Source of the DNA: Pseudonocardia alaniniphila | GTDB taxonomy: Bacteria; Actinomycetota; Actinomycetes; Mycobacteriales; Pseudonocardiaceae | Reading direction: 5' to 3' | Assembly (NCBI RefSeq): GCF_022524485.1 | Contig: NZ_JAKXMK010000046.1 | Coordinates: forward strand, 18,167 to 82,166 | Length of the DNA: 64,000 nt | Part shown: positions 1 to 7,658 of the stretch, piece after piece | Layout: every line of letters starts with the position of its first letter | Numbering within the stretch: position 1 is the stretch's first letter | Translations under genes and position numbers: made by a program | The notes under the pieces: generated by a model | Databases searched by the model: none | Told to the model about the DNA's origin: nothing | Seen by the model: the letters and a program-made list of their open reading frames with translations, nothing else

Positions 1-390
1 CGCCACCACCAGAGCGACCGAGCCGCCGAGGTCGAAGCCGATGACGCCCATCCGGTCGGCGCTGATGTCGTGCTCGGCGAGCCAGCCGAACGCGGTGTCG
101 GTGTCGGCCATGATCTGCTCACCCTCGAGCCGGTCGACCTGTTGCTGAACCTCGTCGTCGGCCGCGCCGTCGAGTTCGTCGGCGGCGTCGCGGTGGTAGA
201 GGTGCGGTGCGACGCTGAGCCACCCGTCTCCCGCCAGTCCCTGCACGAGACCACGCACGGCCTCGGTCACGCCCCGCGCCTCGTGGAGGACCACGATCCC
301 TCCTCGGACCGGGCCGTCCGGCTCTGCCACGGTTAGCCGCAGAGCGCTGCCGTCGACCAGCGGGACGGTCTCCGTCCTGATCTCGGTCAT
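1..390 (-). CDS. Dienelactone hydrolase family protein, N-terminal part (runs off the window edge)
   Basis: The first 130 residues of an alpha/beta hydrolase of the dienelactone hydrolase (DLH) type are encoded, starting at the ATG at 388-390; the C-terminus lies beyond base 1. The order of elements fits DLH: an early strand followed by VVLHEARGVTEAVRGL (the family has a conserved Glu here), then APHLYHR, then the nucleophile elbow GVIGFDLGGSVAL at about residues 114-126. DLH enzymes normally have Cys at the elbow (G-x-C-x-G-G); here the residue is Asp. The catalytic Asp and His would be in the missing part. DLH proteins hydrolyse lactones or esters in the cytoplasm, but the substitution makes a classical thiol hydrolase unlikely. 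It is transcribed away from pat. Confidence 0.75.
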   Translation of the reverse strand, partial: MTEIRTETVPLVDGSALRLTVAEPDGPVRGGIVVLHEARGVTEAVRGLVQGLAGDGWLSVAPHLYHRDAADELDGAADDEVQQQVDRLEGEQIMADTDTAFGWLAEHDISADRMGVIGFDLGGSVALVVA

Positions 391-457
391 GACGACAAGG
401 GTGTCACGGCGGGAGCTGTGGGAGGGTGGCGGCACCACGTTGAGGACGTCACAGACA

Positions 458-463
458 TAGGGT
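458..463 (+). promoter_or_regulatory. Putative -10 box (TAGGGT) for a leaderless pat transcript
   Basis: TAGGGT lies 6 nt before the ATG of pat and no purine-rich ribosome binding site precedes that ATG. No convincing -35 box was found at the usual distance. Confidence 0.45.
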
Positions 464-469
464 GTCGGC

Positions 470-1522
470 ATGCCGTTGATTCGCCCCGACCTCGACACGC
501 TCCCGGCCTACGTGCCAGGCCGCGCGATCGCCGGAGCGATCAAGCTCGCAAGCAACGAAGTGTCGCTGCCGCCGACGGCACCCGTGCTCGCCGCGATCGC
601 CGAGGCCGCCGCGGCGGGCAACCGGTACCCGGATCTCGCCGTCACCGGTCTCACCGCGCGCCTGGCGGAACACCTCGGTGTGGACACCGGGCGGATCTCC
701 ATCGGGTGCGGGTCGGTCAGCCTCTGCCAGCAACTGGTGCAGGCCACCTGCCTCGAACCGTCGGACGAGGTGGTGTTCGCGTGGCGCTCGTTCGAGTCCT
801 ACCCGATCGTCGCCCACATCGGGGGCGCCACGATGCGGCGGGTGCCGCTCGACGCCGACTTCCGCCATGACATCGACGGCATGATCGCGGCGGTCACCCC
901 GAAGACGCGTCTGGTGCTCGTCTGCAGCCCGAACAACCCCACGGGCACGGTCGTCACCCGCGCCGAGATGGAGCGGTTGCTCACCGCTGTCGGCCCGGAC
1001 GTCCTCGTGGCACTGGACGAGGCCTACTTCGAGTACGTCGATGACCCCGCCGCTGTCGACGGGATGGCACTGGTCGACGCCTACCCCAACCTCGTCGTGC
1101 TGCGGACGTTCTCCAAGGCCTACCGGCTCGCCGCGCTGCGGGTGGGCTACTCGGTCAGCACGCCCGAGGTTGCGGCGGCCCTGCGAAAGGTCTGCTCGCC
1201 GTTCAGCGTGAGCTCCGTGGCGCAGGCCGGTGCGATCGCGGCGCTGGACAACGCCGACGAGCTCCTCGCCGCGTGCACGGACGTGAAGAGCGAGCGGATC
1301 AGGGTGCGCGATGTGCTGCTGCAGGCCGGCTACCCCGTGCCGCCGACGCAGGCCAACTTCGTGTGGCTCCCGCTCGGCGAGCGCACCGCACCGTTCGACG
1401 CGCACTGCCTGGACAACAAGGTCATCGTCCGCCCGTTCGCGTCGGACGGGGTGCGAGTGACGGTGTCCGCGCCGGAGGAGAACGACGCCTTCCTGGCCGC
1501 GGCACAGTCGTTCGTCGACTGA
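470..1522 (+). CDS. pat: Aromatic amino acid / histidinol-phosphate type aminotransferase
   Basis: This 350-residue, full-length class I/II fold PLP aminotransferase belongs to the HisC-like group whose actinobacterial members are called Pat (putative phenylalanine aminotransferase). Visible features are the substrate-loop motif SPNNPTGTVV near residue 146, LDEAYFEY near 182, and the PLP Schiff-base lysine K216 in TFSKAYRLAALRVGY. The C-terminal end has the expected VRPF and RVTVSAPEEN elements. It should transfer the amino group between an aromatic (or imidazole) amino acid and 2-oxoglutarate in the cytoplasm. It stands alone, outside a his operon, which favours Pat over HisC. The start follows a TANNNT box by 6 nt, so the mRNA may be leaderless. 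It faces glsB and is separated from it by a hairpin. Confidence 0.85.
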   Translation: MPLIRPDLDTLPAYVPGRAIAGAIKLASNEVSLPPTAPVLAAIAEAAAAGNRYPDLAVTGLTARLAEHLGVDTGRISIGCGSVSLCQQLVQATCLEPSDEVVFAWRSFESYPIVAHIGGATMRRVPLDADFRHDIDGMIAAVTPKTRLVLVCSPNNPTGTVVTRAEMERLLTAVGPDVLVALDEAYFEYVDDPAAVDGMALVDAYPNLVVLRTFSKAYRLAALRVGYSVSTPEVAAALRKVCSPFSVSSVAQAGAIAALDNADELLAACTDVKSERIRVRDVLLQAGYPVPPTQANFVWLPLGERTAPFDAHCLDNKVIVRPFASDGVRVTVSAPEENDAFLAAAQSFVD

Positions 1523-1552
1523 CGTAGCTCTCTGGCCTGCGGTTCCGGAGAC

Positions 1553-1598
1553 ACCACGGCCCGGTTCCGACGGGCTGTCGGGACCGGGCCGCGGTGGT
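1553..1598. terminator. Bidirectional hairpin terminator between convergent genes
   Basis: An 11-bp stem (1558-1568 with 1580-1590, one G-T wobble) with an additional outer ACCAC/GTGGT stem lies between the convergent ends of pat (1522) and the GlsB gene (1612). There is no T-run, as is common in high-GC actinobacteria. Confidence 0.65.
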
Positions 1599-1611
1599 GG
1601 TGCGGGTGGAG

Positions 1612-1887
1612 TCAGCGCGTGACGCCACGCCTGCTGTAGGCCCCCGCCGCGATGGTGACGCCGATGGCGGCGACGATCACTTGCAGGATGAGTTCGATCC
1701 AGTCGATTCCACCGGTGCTGGCCACACCGAAGAGCTTGGCGATGGCCGTGCCGATGAAAGCGGCCACGATCCCGACGAGAATGGTCAGCCAGATCGGGAT
1801 GTTCTGCTTTCCGGGGGCCACGAGCCGGCCGACGAACCCGATGATGGCGCCGATGACGATCGCTGTGATGATCCCGGTGATGGTCAC
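1612..1887 (-). CDS. GlsB/YeaQ/YmgE family small membrane protein
   Basis: A 91-residue, highly hydrophobic protein with three predicted membrane segments (about residues 3-20, 28-48 and 62-84). The glycine-rich first helix (IVIGAIIGFVGRL) followed by a VAPGKQNIP loop is typical of the transglycosylase-associated GlsB/YeaQ/YmgE family, which is linked to envelope stress in several bacteria; its molecular function is unknown. The GTG at 1885-1887 was chosen because GGGAG precedes it by 6 nt and the family homology begins exactly there; the reading frame continues upstream, but that extension has no family-like sequence. It is monocistronic. Confidence 0.8.
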   Translation of the reverse strand: MTITGIITAIVIGAIIGFVGRLVAPGKQNIPIWLTILVGIVAAFIGTAIAKLFGVASTGGIDWIELILQVIVAAIGVTIAAGAYSRRGVTR

Positions 1888-2030
1888 TGCAAACTCCCGA
1901 GGTCTCGGCAGGACCGACCCCGCGCGGCCCTGTGTTGCATTGGGTAGCACGGGGTGAGCGAACCTGCACGTCAGGAGACCGGATGACACCCGAAGTGTTA
2001 TCGGGTCGCCGCCCACCCTTCGCCTGACTC

Positions 2031-2711
2031 TCAGGGCTCCAGAACGTATCCCTCACCGCGGACCGTGCGGATCCGCTCCGCGCCGATCTTGCGACGCAGG
2101 TAGGAGATGTACACCTGCACGAGATTTGCCGAAGCAGTCTCGGACCATACGGCGCTGGCGAGGCGATCGGGTGACACGACCTCACCCCGAGTGGCGAGCA
2201 ACGCCATCAGCATTGCGAATTCCGTGGGCGACAACGACACCGCCTGGCCGTCGACCGTGACCTCGCCGAGCTCCGTGTCGACCGTCAGCTCGCCGTGGCG
2301 GATCACCGTGTTCTCGACGGCCGTGCCGAGCCGCAGCCGGAGCCTGATCCGCGCGGCCAGCTCGTCGACGGCGAACGGCCGGAGCAGGTAGTCGTCGCGG
2401 TCACCGCGCAGCTGACCGAGCAGGGCCGCCCGGCGTTCGCGCGGGGTGACCGCGATGACCGCCACGTTCGGCGCCTCGCTCTGGACCGCCGCCAGCACGG
2501 CCGCCTGGTCCGGCCCGGGCAGCTCGACATCGAGCACCAGAAGCCCCGGTTCACGGGAACGGACGGCGTCGAGCACCGCGATGCCGTCGCTGACGGGGCT
2601 GATCGACACTCCGTCGGACCGCAGGCTGCGCAGCACGGCAGACGACGCGGCCGTCGGGGGTAGCGCCAAGAGGACGTGGTCGTTCGGGGGTACGGACACA
2701 CGTGTCGGCAT
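2031..2711 (-). CDS. OmpR/PhoB-type response regulator with a degenerate receiver
   Basis: A 226-residue protein with a receiver-like domain (about 10-120) and a C-terminal winged-helix domain (about 130-226). The latter is convincing: SLSPTEFAMLMALL, then VSPDRLASAVW, YISYLRRKIG and a final RTVRGEGYVLEP, as in DNA-binding OmpR proteins. In the receiver the phosphate-accepting Asp is present (LLVLDVELPG, D61) and Thr is kept in VIAVTPR, but the acidic pair after strand 1 is missing (VLLALPP) and the invariant Lys is Arg (LLRPF, R111). No histidine kinase is adjacent. It may work without canonical phosphorylation. The start is uncertain: ATG at 2709-2711 or an in-frame ATG near 2762. It is divergent from the GH16 gene and could control it. 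Confidence 0.85.
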   Translation of the reverse strand: MPTRVSVPPNDHVLLALPPTAASSAVLRSLRSDGVSISPVSDGIAVLDAVRSREPGLLVLDVELPGPDQAAVLAAVQSEAPNVAVIAVTPRERRAALLGQLRGDRDDYLLRPFAVDELAARIRLRLRLGTAVENTVIRHGELTVDTELGEVTVDGQAVSLSPTEFAMLMALLATRGEVVSPDRLASAVWSETASANLVQVYISYLRRKIGAERIRTVRGEGYVLEP

Positions 2712-2725
2712 CACTGCCGACACGT
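2700..2725. promoter_or_regulatory. Perfect 11-bp inverted repeat over the regulator start
   Basis: ACGTGTCGGCA (2700-2710) and TGCCGACACGT (2715-2725) are perfect reverse complements with a 4-nt spacer. The regulator's proposed ATG lies at the centre. It could be an operator bound by the regulator itself or an RNA hairpin hiding the start codon. Confidence 0.45.
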
Positions 2726-3005
2726 ACGAGGACGCACCCCCCGGGGGAGCAGCGGGGAGCATCACCCCAAGCTTGTCGGAGTCGGACGCCGATAACAATC
2801 GTCTAACGGAGCGACTGTTGCTCAAGTTGAGTGGAACCTCTCAGACAGCTGAGAGGTCGGGTACTCCGAACGGAGTACGGAGGCGCTCCCGTACGTCCGT
2901 CTGAGGGCATTCTGGCGCGTCTGACCGACCTGTTGGCGCGCACGCGCAACCGTGGCTCTCAGGATTGCTGATCATCCGGCCCCTCCTTCTTTAAGGTTCC
3001 GCCCC

Positions 3006-4121
3006 ATGCGACGGACTACCTTCGCTGCGGAAGATCGCCCGGAGTCCCCGACCGAGCTGATCGCACGGATCTCCGCAGAGCACGGCTCCCCCACCGTGAC
3101 GAGCACCGGCCGGCACCGCCGGCCCGGCGGTAGCGTCGACGCCGTTGTCACGACCGACCCGCTCCCCCAGCGCTCACTGACTCGCAGGCTGGCCCCCCTC
3201 GCCATCGGCGCCACGGTGATGCTCATCGCGACCACTGTCGCAACCACCCTCCGGCCCGCCGAGGACGCCGAACTCGCCGCCCCCGAGTTGAGCAACGCGA
3301 TCGTGCAGAACGACCCCGCGACGGCGGTCGACCTCCCGACTGTTCCGAACCTTCCCATCCCCGACCCGGTCACGGGAGCACCCCCTGCCCCGCAGGACGC
3401 TCGCGAGTCCGCGGAGGGCCCCACCTCCACCACCCAGCACACGCAGAAGAAGCAGGCTCCGCCTCCGGCCCCGCTCGTGAAGCCGGCGGGCGACGGCAAG
3501 CAGGCCGGCCTTCTCAAGGGCTGGACCCAGGTCGGCGGCGACGAGTTCAACGGGAGCATCAGCTCCAAGTGGACTCTCTACGAAGGCGAGGGCCACAGCG
3601 GCAACGGCACCCGCAGCGAGAAGGCGGTCACCGTCGAGAACGGCTCGCTGGTCATTCGCGGCGACTCCGACGGCAACACGGGCGGTATGGCATGGGGCGA
3701 CAGCCAGCGCTTCGGCAAGTGGGAGATGCGCGCGAAGTTCCCCGCCGGTGACTCGCAGTACCACCCCGTGCTGATCCTCTGGCCGAGCGACGTCGACTGG
3801 CCCGAGGGTGGCGAGATCGACTTCGCCGAGACCACCAGCGCGTCCAAGGACGTGTCGTTCTTCCTGCACTACAGCTCGAGCAACCAGCAGAAGTACGCCA
3901 AGAAGAACATCGACATCACCCAGTGGCACAACTACGCCGTCGAGTGGGTCGACGGCCGGGTCACCGGCTACATCGACGGCGAGAAGTGGTTCGAGAGCAC
4001 CGACGGCAAGACACTGCCGCCCGGCAAGATGCACCCGACGATCCAGCTCGACTACTTCCCCGACGGTGGCTCCCCCAGGCCCACCGAGATGTACGTCGAC
4101 TACATGCGGATCTACAAGTAG
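3006..4121 (+). CDS. Membrane-anchored or secreted glycoside hydrolase family 16 protein
   Basis: A 371-residue protein: a cytoplasmic, Arg/Pro-rich N-terminus, one membrane segment at about 62-82 (LAPLAIGATVMLIATTVATT), a Pro/Thr-rich linker to about 170, and a C-terminal GH16 jelly-roll domain. The GH16 catalytic signature is present as GGEIDFAE (E270, D272, E275), and the surrounding WEMRAKFPAGDSQYHPV and IDITQWHNYAVEW are typical of beta-1,3(4)-glucanase-like actinobacterial enzymes. It should act outside the membrane on beta-glucan or galactan-like chains. The ATG at 3006 was preferred (AAGG 9 nt upstream); an in-frame GTG at 2952 would add 18 residues. It is divergent from the OmpR-type regulator. 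The substrate cannot be assigned. Confidence 0.85.
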   Translation: MRRTTFAAEDRPESPTELIARISAEHGSPTVTSTGRHRRPGGSVDAVVTTDPLPQRSLTRRLAPLAIGATVMLIATTVATTLRPAEDAELAAPELSNAIVQNDPATAVDLPTVPNLPIPDPVTGAPPAPQDARESAEGPTSTTQHTQKKQAPPPAPLVKPAGDGKQAGLLKGWTQVGGDEFNGSISSKWTLYEGEGHSGNGTRSEKAVTVENGSLVIRGDSDGNTGGMAWGDSQRFGKWEMRAKFPAGDSQYHPVLILWPSDVDWPEGGEIDFAETTSASKDVSFFLHYSSSNQQKYAKKNIDITQWHNYAVEWVDGRVTGYIDGEKWFESTDGKTLPPGKMHPTIQLDYFPDGGSPRPTEMYVDYMRIYK

Positions 4122-4141
4122 TCGCTGACGCATCGACGTCC

Positions 4142-4180
4142 ACTCGTCCCGCCCGGCGCTCCCCACCGGGCGGGACGAGT
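4142..4180. terminator. Perfect 15-bp hairpin terminator between convergent genes
   Basis: ACTCGTCCCGCCCGG (4142-4156) pairs perfectly with CCGGGCGGGACGAGT (4166-4180) across a 9-nt loop. It lies between the GH16 gene (ends 4121) and the luciferase-like gene (ends 4192) and probably serves both. Confidence 0.75.
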
Positions 4181-4191
4181 CGTTTCCGGGC

Positions 4192-5175
4192 TCATGTCCG
4201 GACGGCGGTGAACATCCGGGCGAGCCTCGCGTCCGAGTCGCGCAGGGCCGAGCGGTCGAACGTCGAGGTCGACACGAGCAGCTCGTCGGCGCCCGTTCGC
4301 GCGAGCAGCCCGGCCAGGGCCTCCGCGACCGTCTCCTCGTCACCGTGCACGGTGCGGTCGACCGCCTCCTCGACGACGCTGCGCTGGCGGGCCGAGAGCG
4401 GACGGCCGACGTCGACGGGTTCCAGGGCTGGGAACTGCCCCGTGGTGCGAGCGGCCGCAAGCGCCCACGCCTCGGGCAGGGCGAGCGCACGGGCCGCCGC
4501 CACCGAGTCGGCCACGAGCACGTCCCGCGACACCACGACGTAGGGCTCGGCTCCGGCAGCGCGGACGCGGGCCCGGTAGTCGGCCAGCCCCTCGCCGATC
4601 CCCTCGTCGTCGAGCACGGGTCCGCCCAGCACGACCGGCAGGCCGGCATCTCCGGCGATCGCCAGACCCCGGCTGGTGGCCAGCACGAACACCGGCACCG
4701 GCAGCGCCGGCCGCGGACGCACGGTGACGGGGGCCGAGCCGTCGAGGTAGGCCCGCAGCTCCGCGAGGTCGGCGGCGAACGTGTCCGGGGCGGCCGAATC
4801 GCGCCGCAACGCTCTGCGCACCGGCGGGGTGAAGCCGAGGGAGCGCCCCACGCCCAGATCGATCCGGCCGGGATACAGCGCCTCGAGCATCGCGAACTGC
4901 TCCGCCACCACGAATGGCTGGTGGTTGGGCAGCATCACCCCACCCGAGCCGACGCGGATCCGCTCGGTGCGGGCGGCGACAGCCGCGATGAGGACCGGCG
5001 GGCTCCCGCTCGCGATCCCGGGGACGGCATGGTGCTCCGCCACCCAGAACCGGTGGTACCCGAGCTCCTCGGCGCGCCGCGCGCGTTCGACGGTGTGGCG
5101 GAGCGCCGCTGCATCGGGCTCCCCGGCCCGCGTGCGTGAGCGATCCAGGAGCGAGAGCCGGACCTGCGGAAACAT
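4192..5175 (-). CDS. LLM-class (luciferase-like) flavin-dependent oxidoreductase
   Basis: A 327-residue TIM-barrel flavin oxidoreductase of the bacterial luciferase superfamily. Diagnostic stretches are LGYHRFWVAEHHAVPGIAS near residue 40, IRVGSGGVMLPNH near 80, VVAEQFAMLEALYPGRIDLG and LGVGRS. The sequence resembles the single-component MsnO8-like subgroup, which use reduced FMN with an unknown aldehyde or other organic substrate. The frame stays open upstream to 5283, but that would overlap the neighbouring gene and cross its terminator hairpin, so the tandem ATGs at 5173-5178 are taken as the start; no clear ribosome site is visible. The reaction is not predictable. Confidence 0.8.
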   Translation of the reverse strand: MFPQVRLSLLDRSRTRAGEPDAAALRHTVERARRAEELGYHRFWVAEHHAVPGIASGSPPVLIAAVAARTERIRVGSGGVMLPNHQPFVVAEQFAMLEALYPGRIDLGVGRSLGFTPPVRRALRRDSAAPDTFAADLAELRAYLDGSAPVTVRPRPALPVPVFVLATSRGLAIAGDAGLPVVLGGPVLDDEGIGEGLADYRARVRAAGAEPYVVVSRDVLVADSVAAARALALPEAWALAAARTTGQFPALEPVDVGRPLSARQRSVVEEAVDRTVHGDEETVAEALAGLLARTGADELLVSTSTFDRSALRDSDARLARMFTAVRT

Positions 5176-5209
5176 CATCTGGCGCAACACGCGCCGTGCG
5201 ACACGCATT

Positions 5210-5238
5210 CCGGACCGCCCCACCACGGGGCGGTCCGG
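5210..5238 (-). terminator. Perfect 12-bp hairpin terminator
   Basis: CCGGACCGCCCC (5210-5221) pairs with GGGGCGGTCCGG (5227-5238) over a 5-nt loop, 7 bp beyond the stop of the small gene 5246-5467 and before the start of the luciferase-like gene. It argues that the two genes are separate transcription units. Confidence 0.65.
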
Positions 5239-5245
5239 CGCCAGG

Positions 5246-5467
5246 TCAGCTGATGCGGCGCTTGGTGTGACTCCGGCCGCCACGGCGCGCCGGGGCGAAC
5301 CCGGGCTGGGGCCCGACGTGGGACGGGTCGGCCTGCTTGGGCTTCGCCCTGCGGGCGGCGCGGTTGAGCGGCTCCGCCTCGGCGGCGGGCTCGGCTTCGG
5401 TGGTGGCTTCCGGAGCGGGCTCGTCGACGAGCTCCGGCTGCTCGGGACCGGACGACTGCTGGGACAT
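5246..5467 (-). CDS. Small charged protein of unknown function
   Basis: A 73-residue protein with no membrane segment. The N-terminal half is very acidic (Glu/Pro/Ala), and the C-terminal half is basic, with LNRAARRAKPK and RGGRSHTKRR. Such a bipolar composition with an NRAARRA core is seen in small conserved actinobacterial proteins of unknown role; RNA or ribosome binding is conceivable but is only inferred from the basic tail. The start is well supported: GGAGG lies 6 nt before the ATG. The gene ends just before a strong hairpin and appears monocistronic. Confidence 0.65.
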   Translation of the reverse strand: MSQQSSGPEQPELVDEPAPEATTEAEPAAEAEPLNRAARRAKPKQADPSHVGPQPGFAPARRGGRSHTKRRIS

Positions 5468-5618
5468 GGGGAACCTCCGAGATCGTGGGGAGTGGGATGA
5501 GGGACCGCAGCTCAGAGGATCATCAAGCGAGAGTATCCCGGGTACGCGTCCGAGATCTCCCCGGTTTCGTGCCGACCACCCGGCGCACCGAGAGCCCGGC
5601 AGACGGCGACGTCGGGTG

Positions 5619-7640
5619 CTAGCCCGTCAGGCCACGGCGGGCGAGCAGCGGCGCGATCTCGGGATCACGCCCACGGAAGCCCCGGTAGGCCTCCATCGGG
5701 TCGACGGAGCCGCCGCGGGAGAGCAGCTCCCTGCGGAAGGTATCGCCGTTCTCCCGGAGCAACCCGCCGTTCTCCGCGAACCACTCGACGGTGTCGGCGT
5801 CGAGCACCTCGCTCCAGATGTAGGAGTAGTAGCCCGCGCTGTAGGCGCCGCCGAAGATGTGGTTGAAGTACGTGCTCCGGTAGCGAGGCGGGGCGGTCGG
5901 CACGGCCACCCCCGCCGCCGCGAGCGCGTCGGCCTCGAACCGCTCCACGTCGGCGACCTGCGCGTCCGGCCCGAGACGGTGCCATGCCTGGTCGAGCAGA
6001 GCGGCAGCCAGGTACTCCGTGGTCGCGAAGCCCTCGCCGAAGAGCTGCGCCTCGTCCAGCCGCTCCACCATCTCGGCCGGCAACGCCTCGCCCGTCTCGT
6101 GGTGGCGGGCGTAGTGGGAGAGCACCTCCGGATCGCGCAGCCACATCTCGTTGACCTGCGACGGGTACTCGACGAAATCGCGGGGCACCGCGGTGCCGGC
6201 GAACATCGGGTACTGCACGTCGGAGAACAGCCCGTGCAGCGCGTGCCCGAACTCGTGGAACAGGGTGCGCACGTTGTCGATCGTGAGCAACGTCGGTTCG
6301 CCGTCGGCGGGACGCGCCAGGTTGAGCGTGTTGAGCACCACCGGCAACGTGTCGAGCAGCCGCGACTGCGTGACGAACGAGTTCATCCACGCCCCGCCAC
6401 GCTTCGACTCACGCGCGTAGAGGTCGGCGACGAAGAGCCCGAGCTGCCCGTTCTCGTCGAAGACGTCGAAGATCCGGACCTCGGGGTGGTAGCGGGGTAG
6501 GTCGTGGCGCTCGCTGAACCGCAGCCCGTAGAGGCGGCCGGCGGCGTAGAAGACACCGTCGTGCAGCACGCGCTCCAGTTCGAGGTAGGGCCGCATCGCG
6601 CCGGCGTCGAGGTCGAAGCGCTCGCGGCGCACACGCTCGGCATAGAACGCCCGGTCCCACGCCTCGACGGGATACCCGGCCGCGGCCGACAGCTCGTCCG
6701 CCTCCTTCTGCGCGTTGGCCGCCGCAACCGGGGCGAGCTTCCCGAGCATCGCGTCGATCGCGTCGACGGTGCCCGCCGTGCCGATCTCGACCACCCAGGA
6801 CGCATGGTGGGGATGCCCGAGCAGCTGGGCGCGCTCGGCGCGTAGCTCGGCCATGCGGAGCACGATCTCGCGGGTGTCGTGCTCCCCGCGGAGCCCGCGA
6901 GTGACCGACGCGCGGTGCACCCGCTCGCGCAGTCCGCGGTCGCTGATCGAGGCGAGCACCGGCTGCCCGGTCGGCAGCACGAGCGTGATCAGGTGGGCAC
7001 CGTCGTGGCCACGCGCGGTGGCCGCTCGCGCGGCGGCGGAACGGGCGTCCGCGGGGAGCCCGGCGAGCTCCGCGGGATCCTCGACGAGAACCGCCCCGTC
7101 GTTCGCCCCGGCCAGGAGCTTCGCACCGAACTCGGTGGAGAGAGCCGAGAGCTGCGTGTTGAGCGTCCGCAGCCGCTCCTGCTCGGCGGCTCCGAGGCGC
7201 GCCCCGGCCCGGACGGCATCGCGATGGCGGCGCTCCAGCAACCGGAGCGACTCGGGGTCCAGGCCGAGATCGTCGCGCGCCGCGAAAAGGGCCTCGATGC
7301 GGGTGAACAGCGCCGGGTCGAGCATGATCGCGTCCGAGTGCGCGGCCAGCTGCGGGGCGACCTCGGCCTCGATGGCGCGGATCCCCGGGGTGCTGCACGA
7401 GCCGACGAGCGTGAAGAACACCGCCGAGACCCGCCGCAACACCGCGCCCGAAAGCTCCAGCGCGACGATCGTGTTGTCGAAGGTCGCCGGACCGGGATCG
7501 GCGGTGATCTCGTCCACCTCGGCGCGCTGTTGCTCCATTCCCGCCGTGAACGCCGGCAGGAAGTGCTCCTCACGAATGGCGTCGAAGTCGGGGAACTGGA
7601 AGGGCAGCGGGCTCGGGGCGAGGAACGGGTTGGTGCTCAC
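5619..7640 (-). CDS. dcp: M3 family zinc metallopeptidase (peptidyl-dipeptidase Dcp / oligopeptidase A type)
   Basis: A 673-residue protein of normal M3 length. The zinc site HEFGH is at about residues 462-466 (TLFHEFGHALHGLFSDVQYP), with the downstream Glu-bearing helix and the typical C-terminal NHIFGGAYSAGYYSYIWSEVL substrate loop region. M3 enzymes degrade cytoplasmic oligopeptides. The frame is open far upstream (to 8222) because of GC bias, but that part overlaps the Nudix and N-acetyltransferase genes; the family homology starts at NPFLAPSPLPFQFPDF. The GTG at 7638-7640 was chosen because TATGCT lies 7 nt upstream; an ATG at 7650-7652 (677 residues) is the alternative and overlaps that box. 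Divergent from the Nudix gene with almost no spacer. Confidence 0.88.
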   Translation of the reverse strand: MSTNPFLAPSPLPFQFPDFDAIREEHFLPAFTAGMEQQRAEVDEITADPGPATFDNTIVALELSGAVLRRVSAVFFTLVGSCSTPGIRAIEAEVAPQLAAHSDAIMLDPALFTRIEALFAARDDLGLDPESLRLLERRHRDAVRAGARLGAAEQERLRTLNTQLSALSTEFGAKLLAGANDGAVLVEDPAELAGLPADARSAAARAATARGHDGAHLITLVLPTGQPVLASISDRGLRERVHRASVTRGLRGEHDTREIVLRMAELRAERAQLLGHPHHASWVVEIGTAGTVDAIDAMLGKLAPVAAANAQKEADELSAAAGYPVEAWDRAFYAERVRRERFDLDAGAMRPYLELERVLHDGVFYAAGRLYGLRFSERHDLPRYHPEVRIFDVFDENGQLGLFVADLYARESKRGGAWMNSFVTQSRLLDTLPVVLNTLNLARPADGEPTLLTIDNVRTLFHEFGHALHGLFSDVQYPMFAGTAVPRDFVEYPSQVNEMWLRDPEVLSHYARHHETGEALPAEMVERLDEAQLFGEGFATTEYLAAALLDQAWHRLGPDAQVADVERFEADALAAAGVAVPTAPPRYRSTYFNHIFGGAYSAGYYSYIWSEVLDADTVEWFAENGGLLRENGDTFRRELLSRGGSVDPMEAYRGFRGRDPEIAPLLARRGLTG

Positions 7641-7647
7641 GCGCGCG

Positions 7648-7653
7648 AGCATA
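7648..7653 (-). promoter_or_regulatory. Putative -10 box (TATGCT) for the M3 peptidase
   Basis: On the minus strand TATGCT ends 7 nt before the GTG at 7640. It overlaps the alternative ATG start, which would make that ATG part of the promoter. Confidence 0.4.
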
Positions 7654-7658
7654 GGTCC

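Noticed and set aside
449..2185. Long minus-strand open frame of 578 codons opposite pat
   Set aside because: It is antisense to the convincing aminotransferase and its Arg/Gly/His-rich composition is typical of mirror frames in very GC-rich genes.
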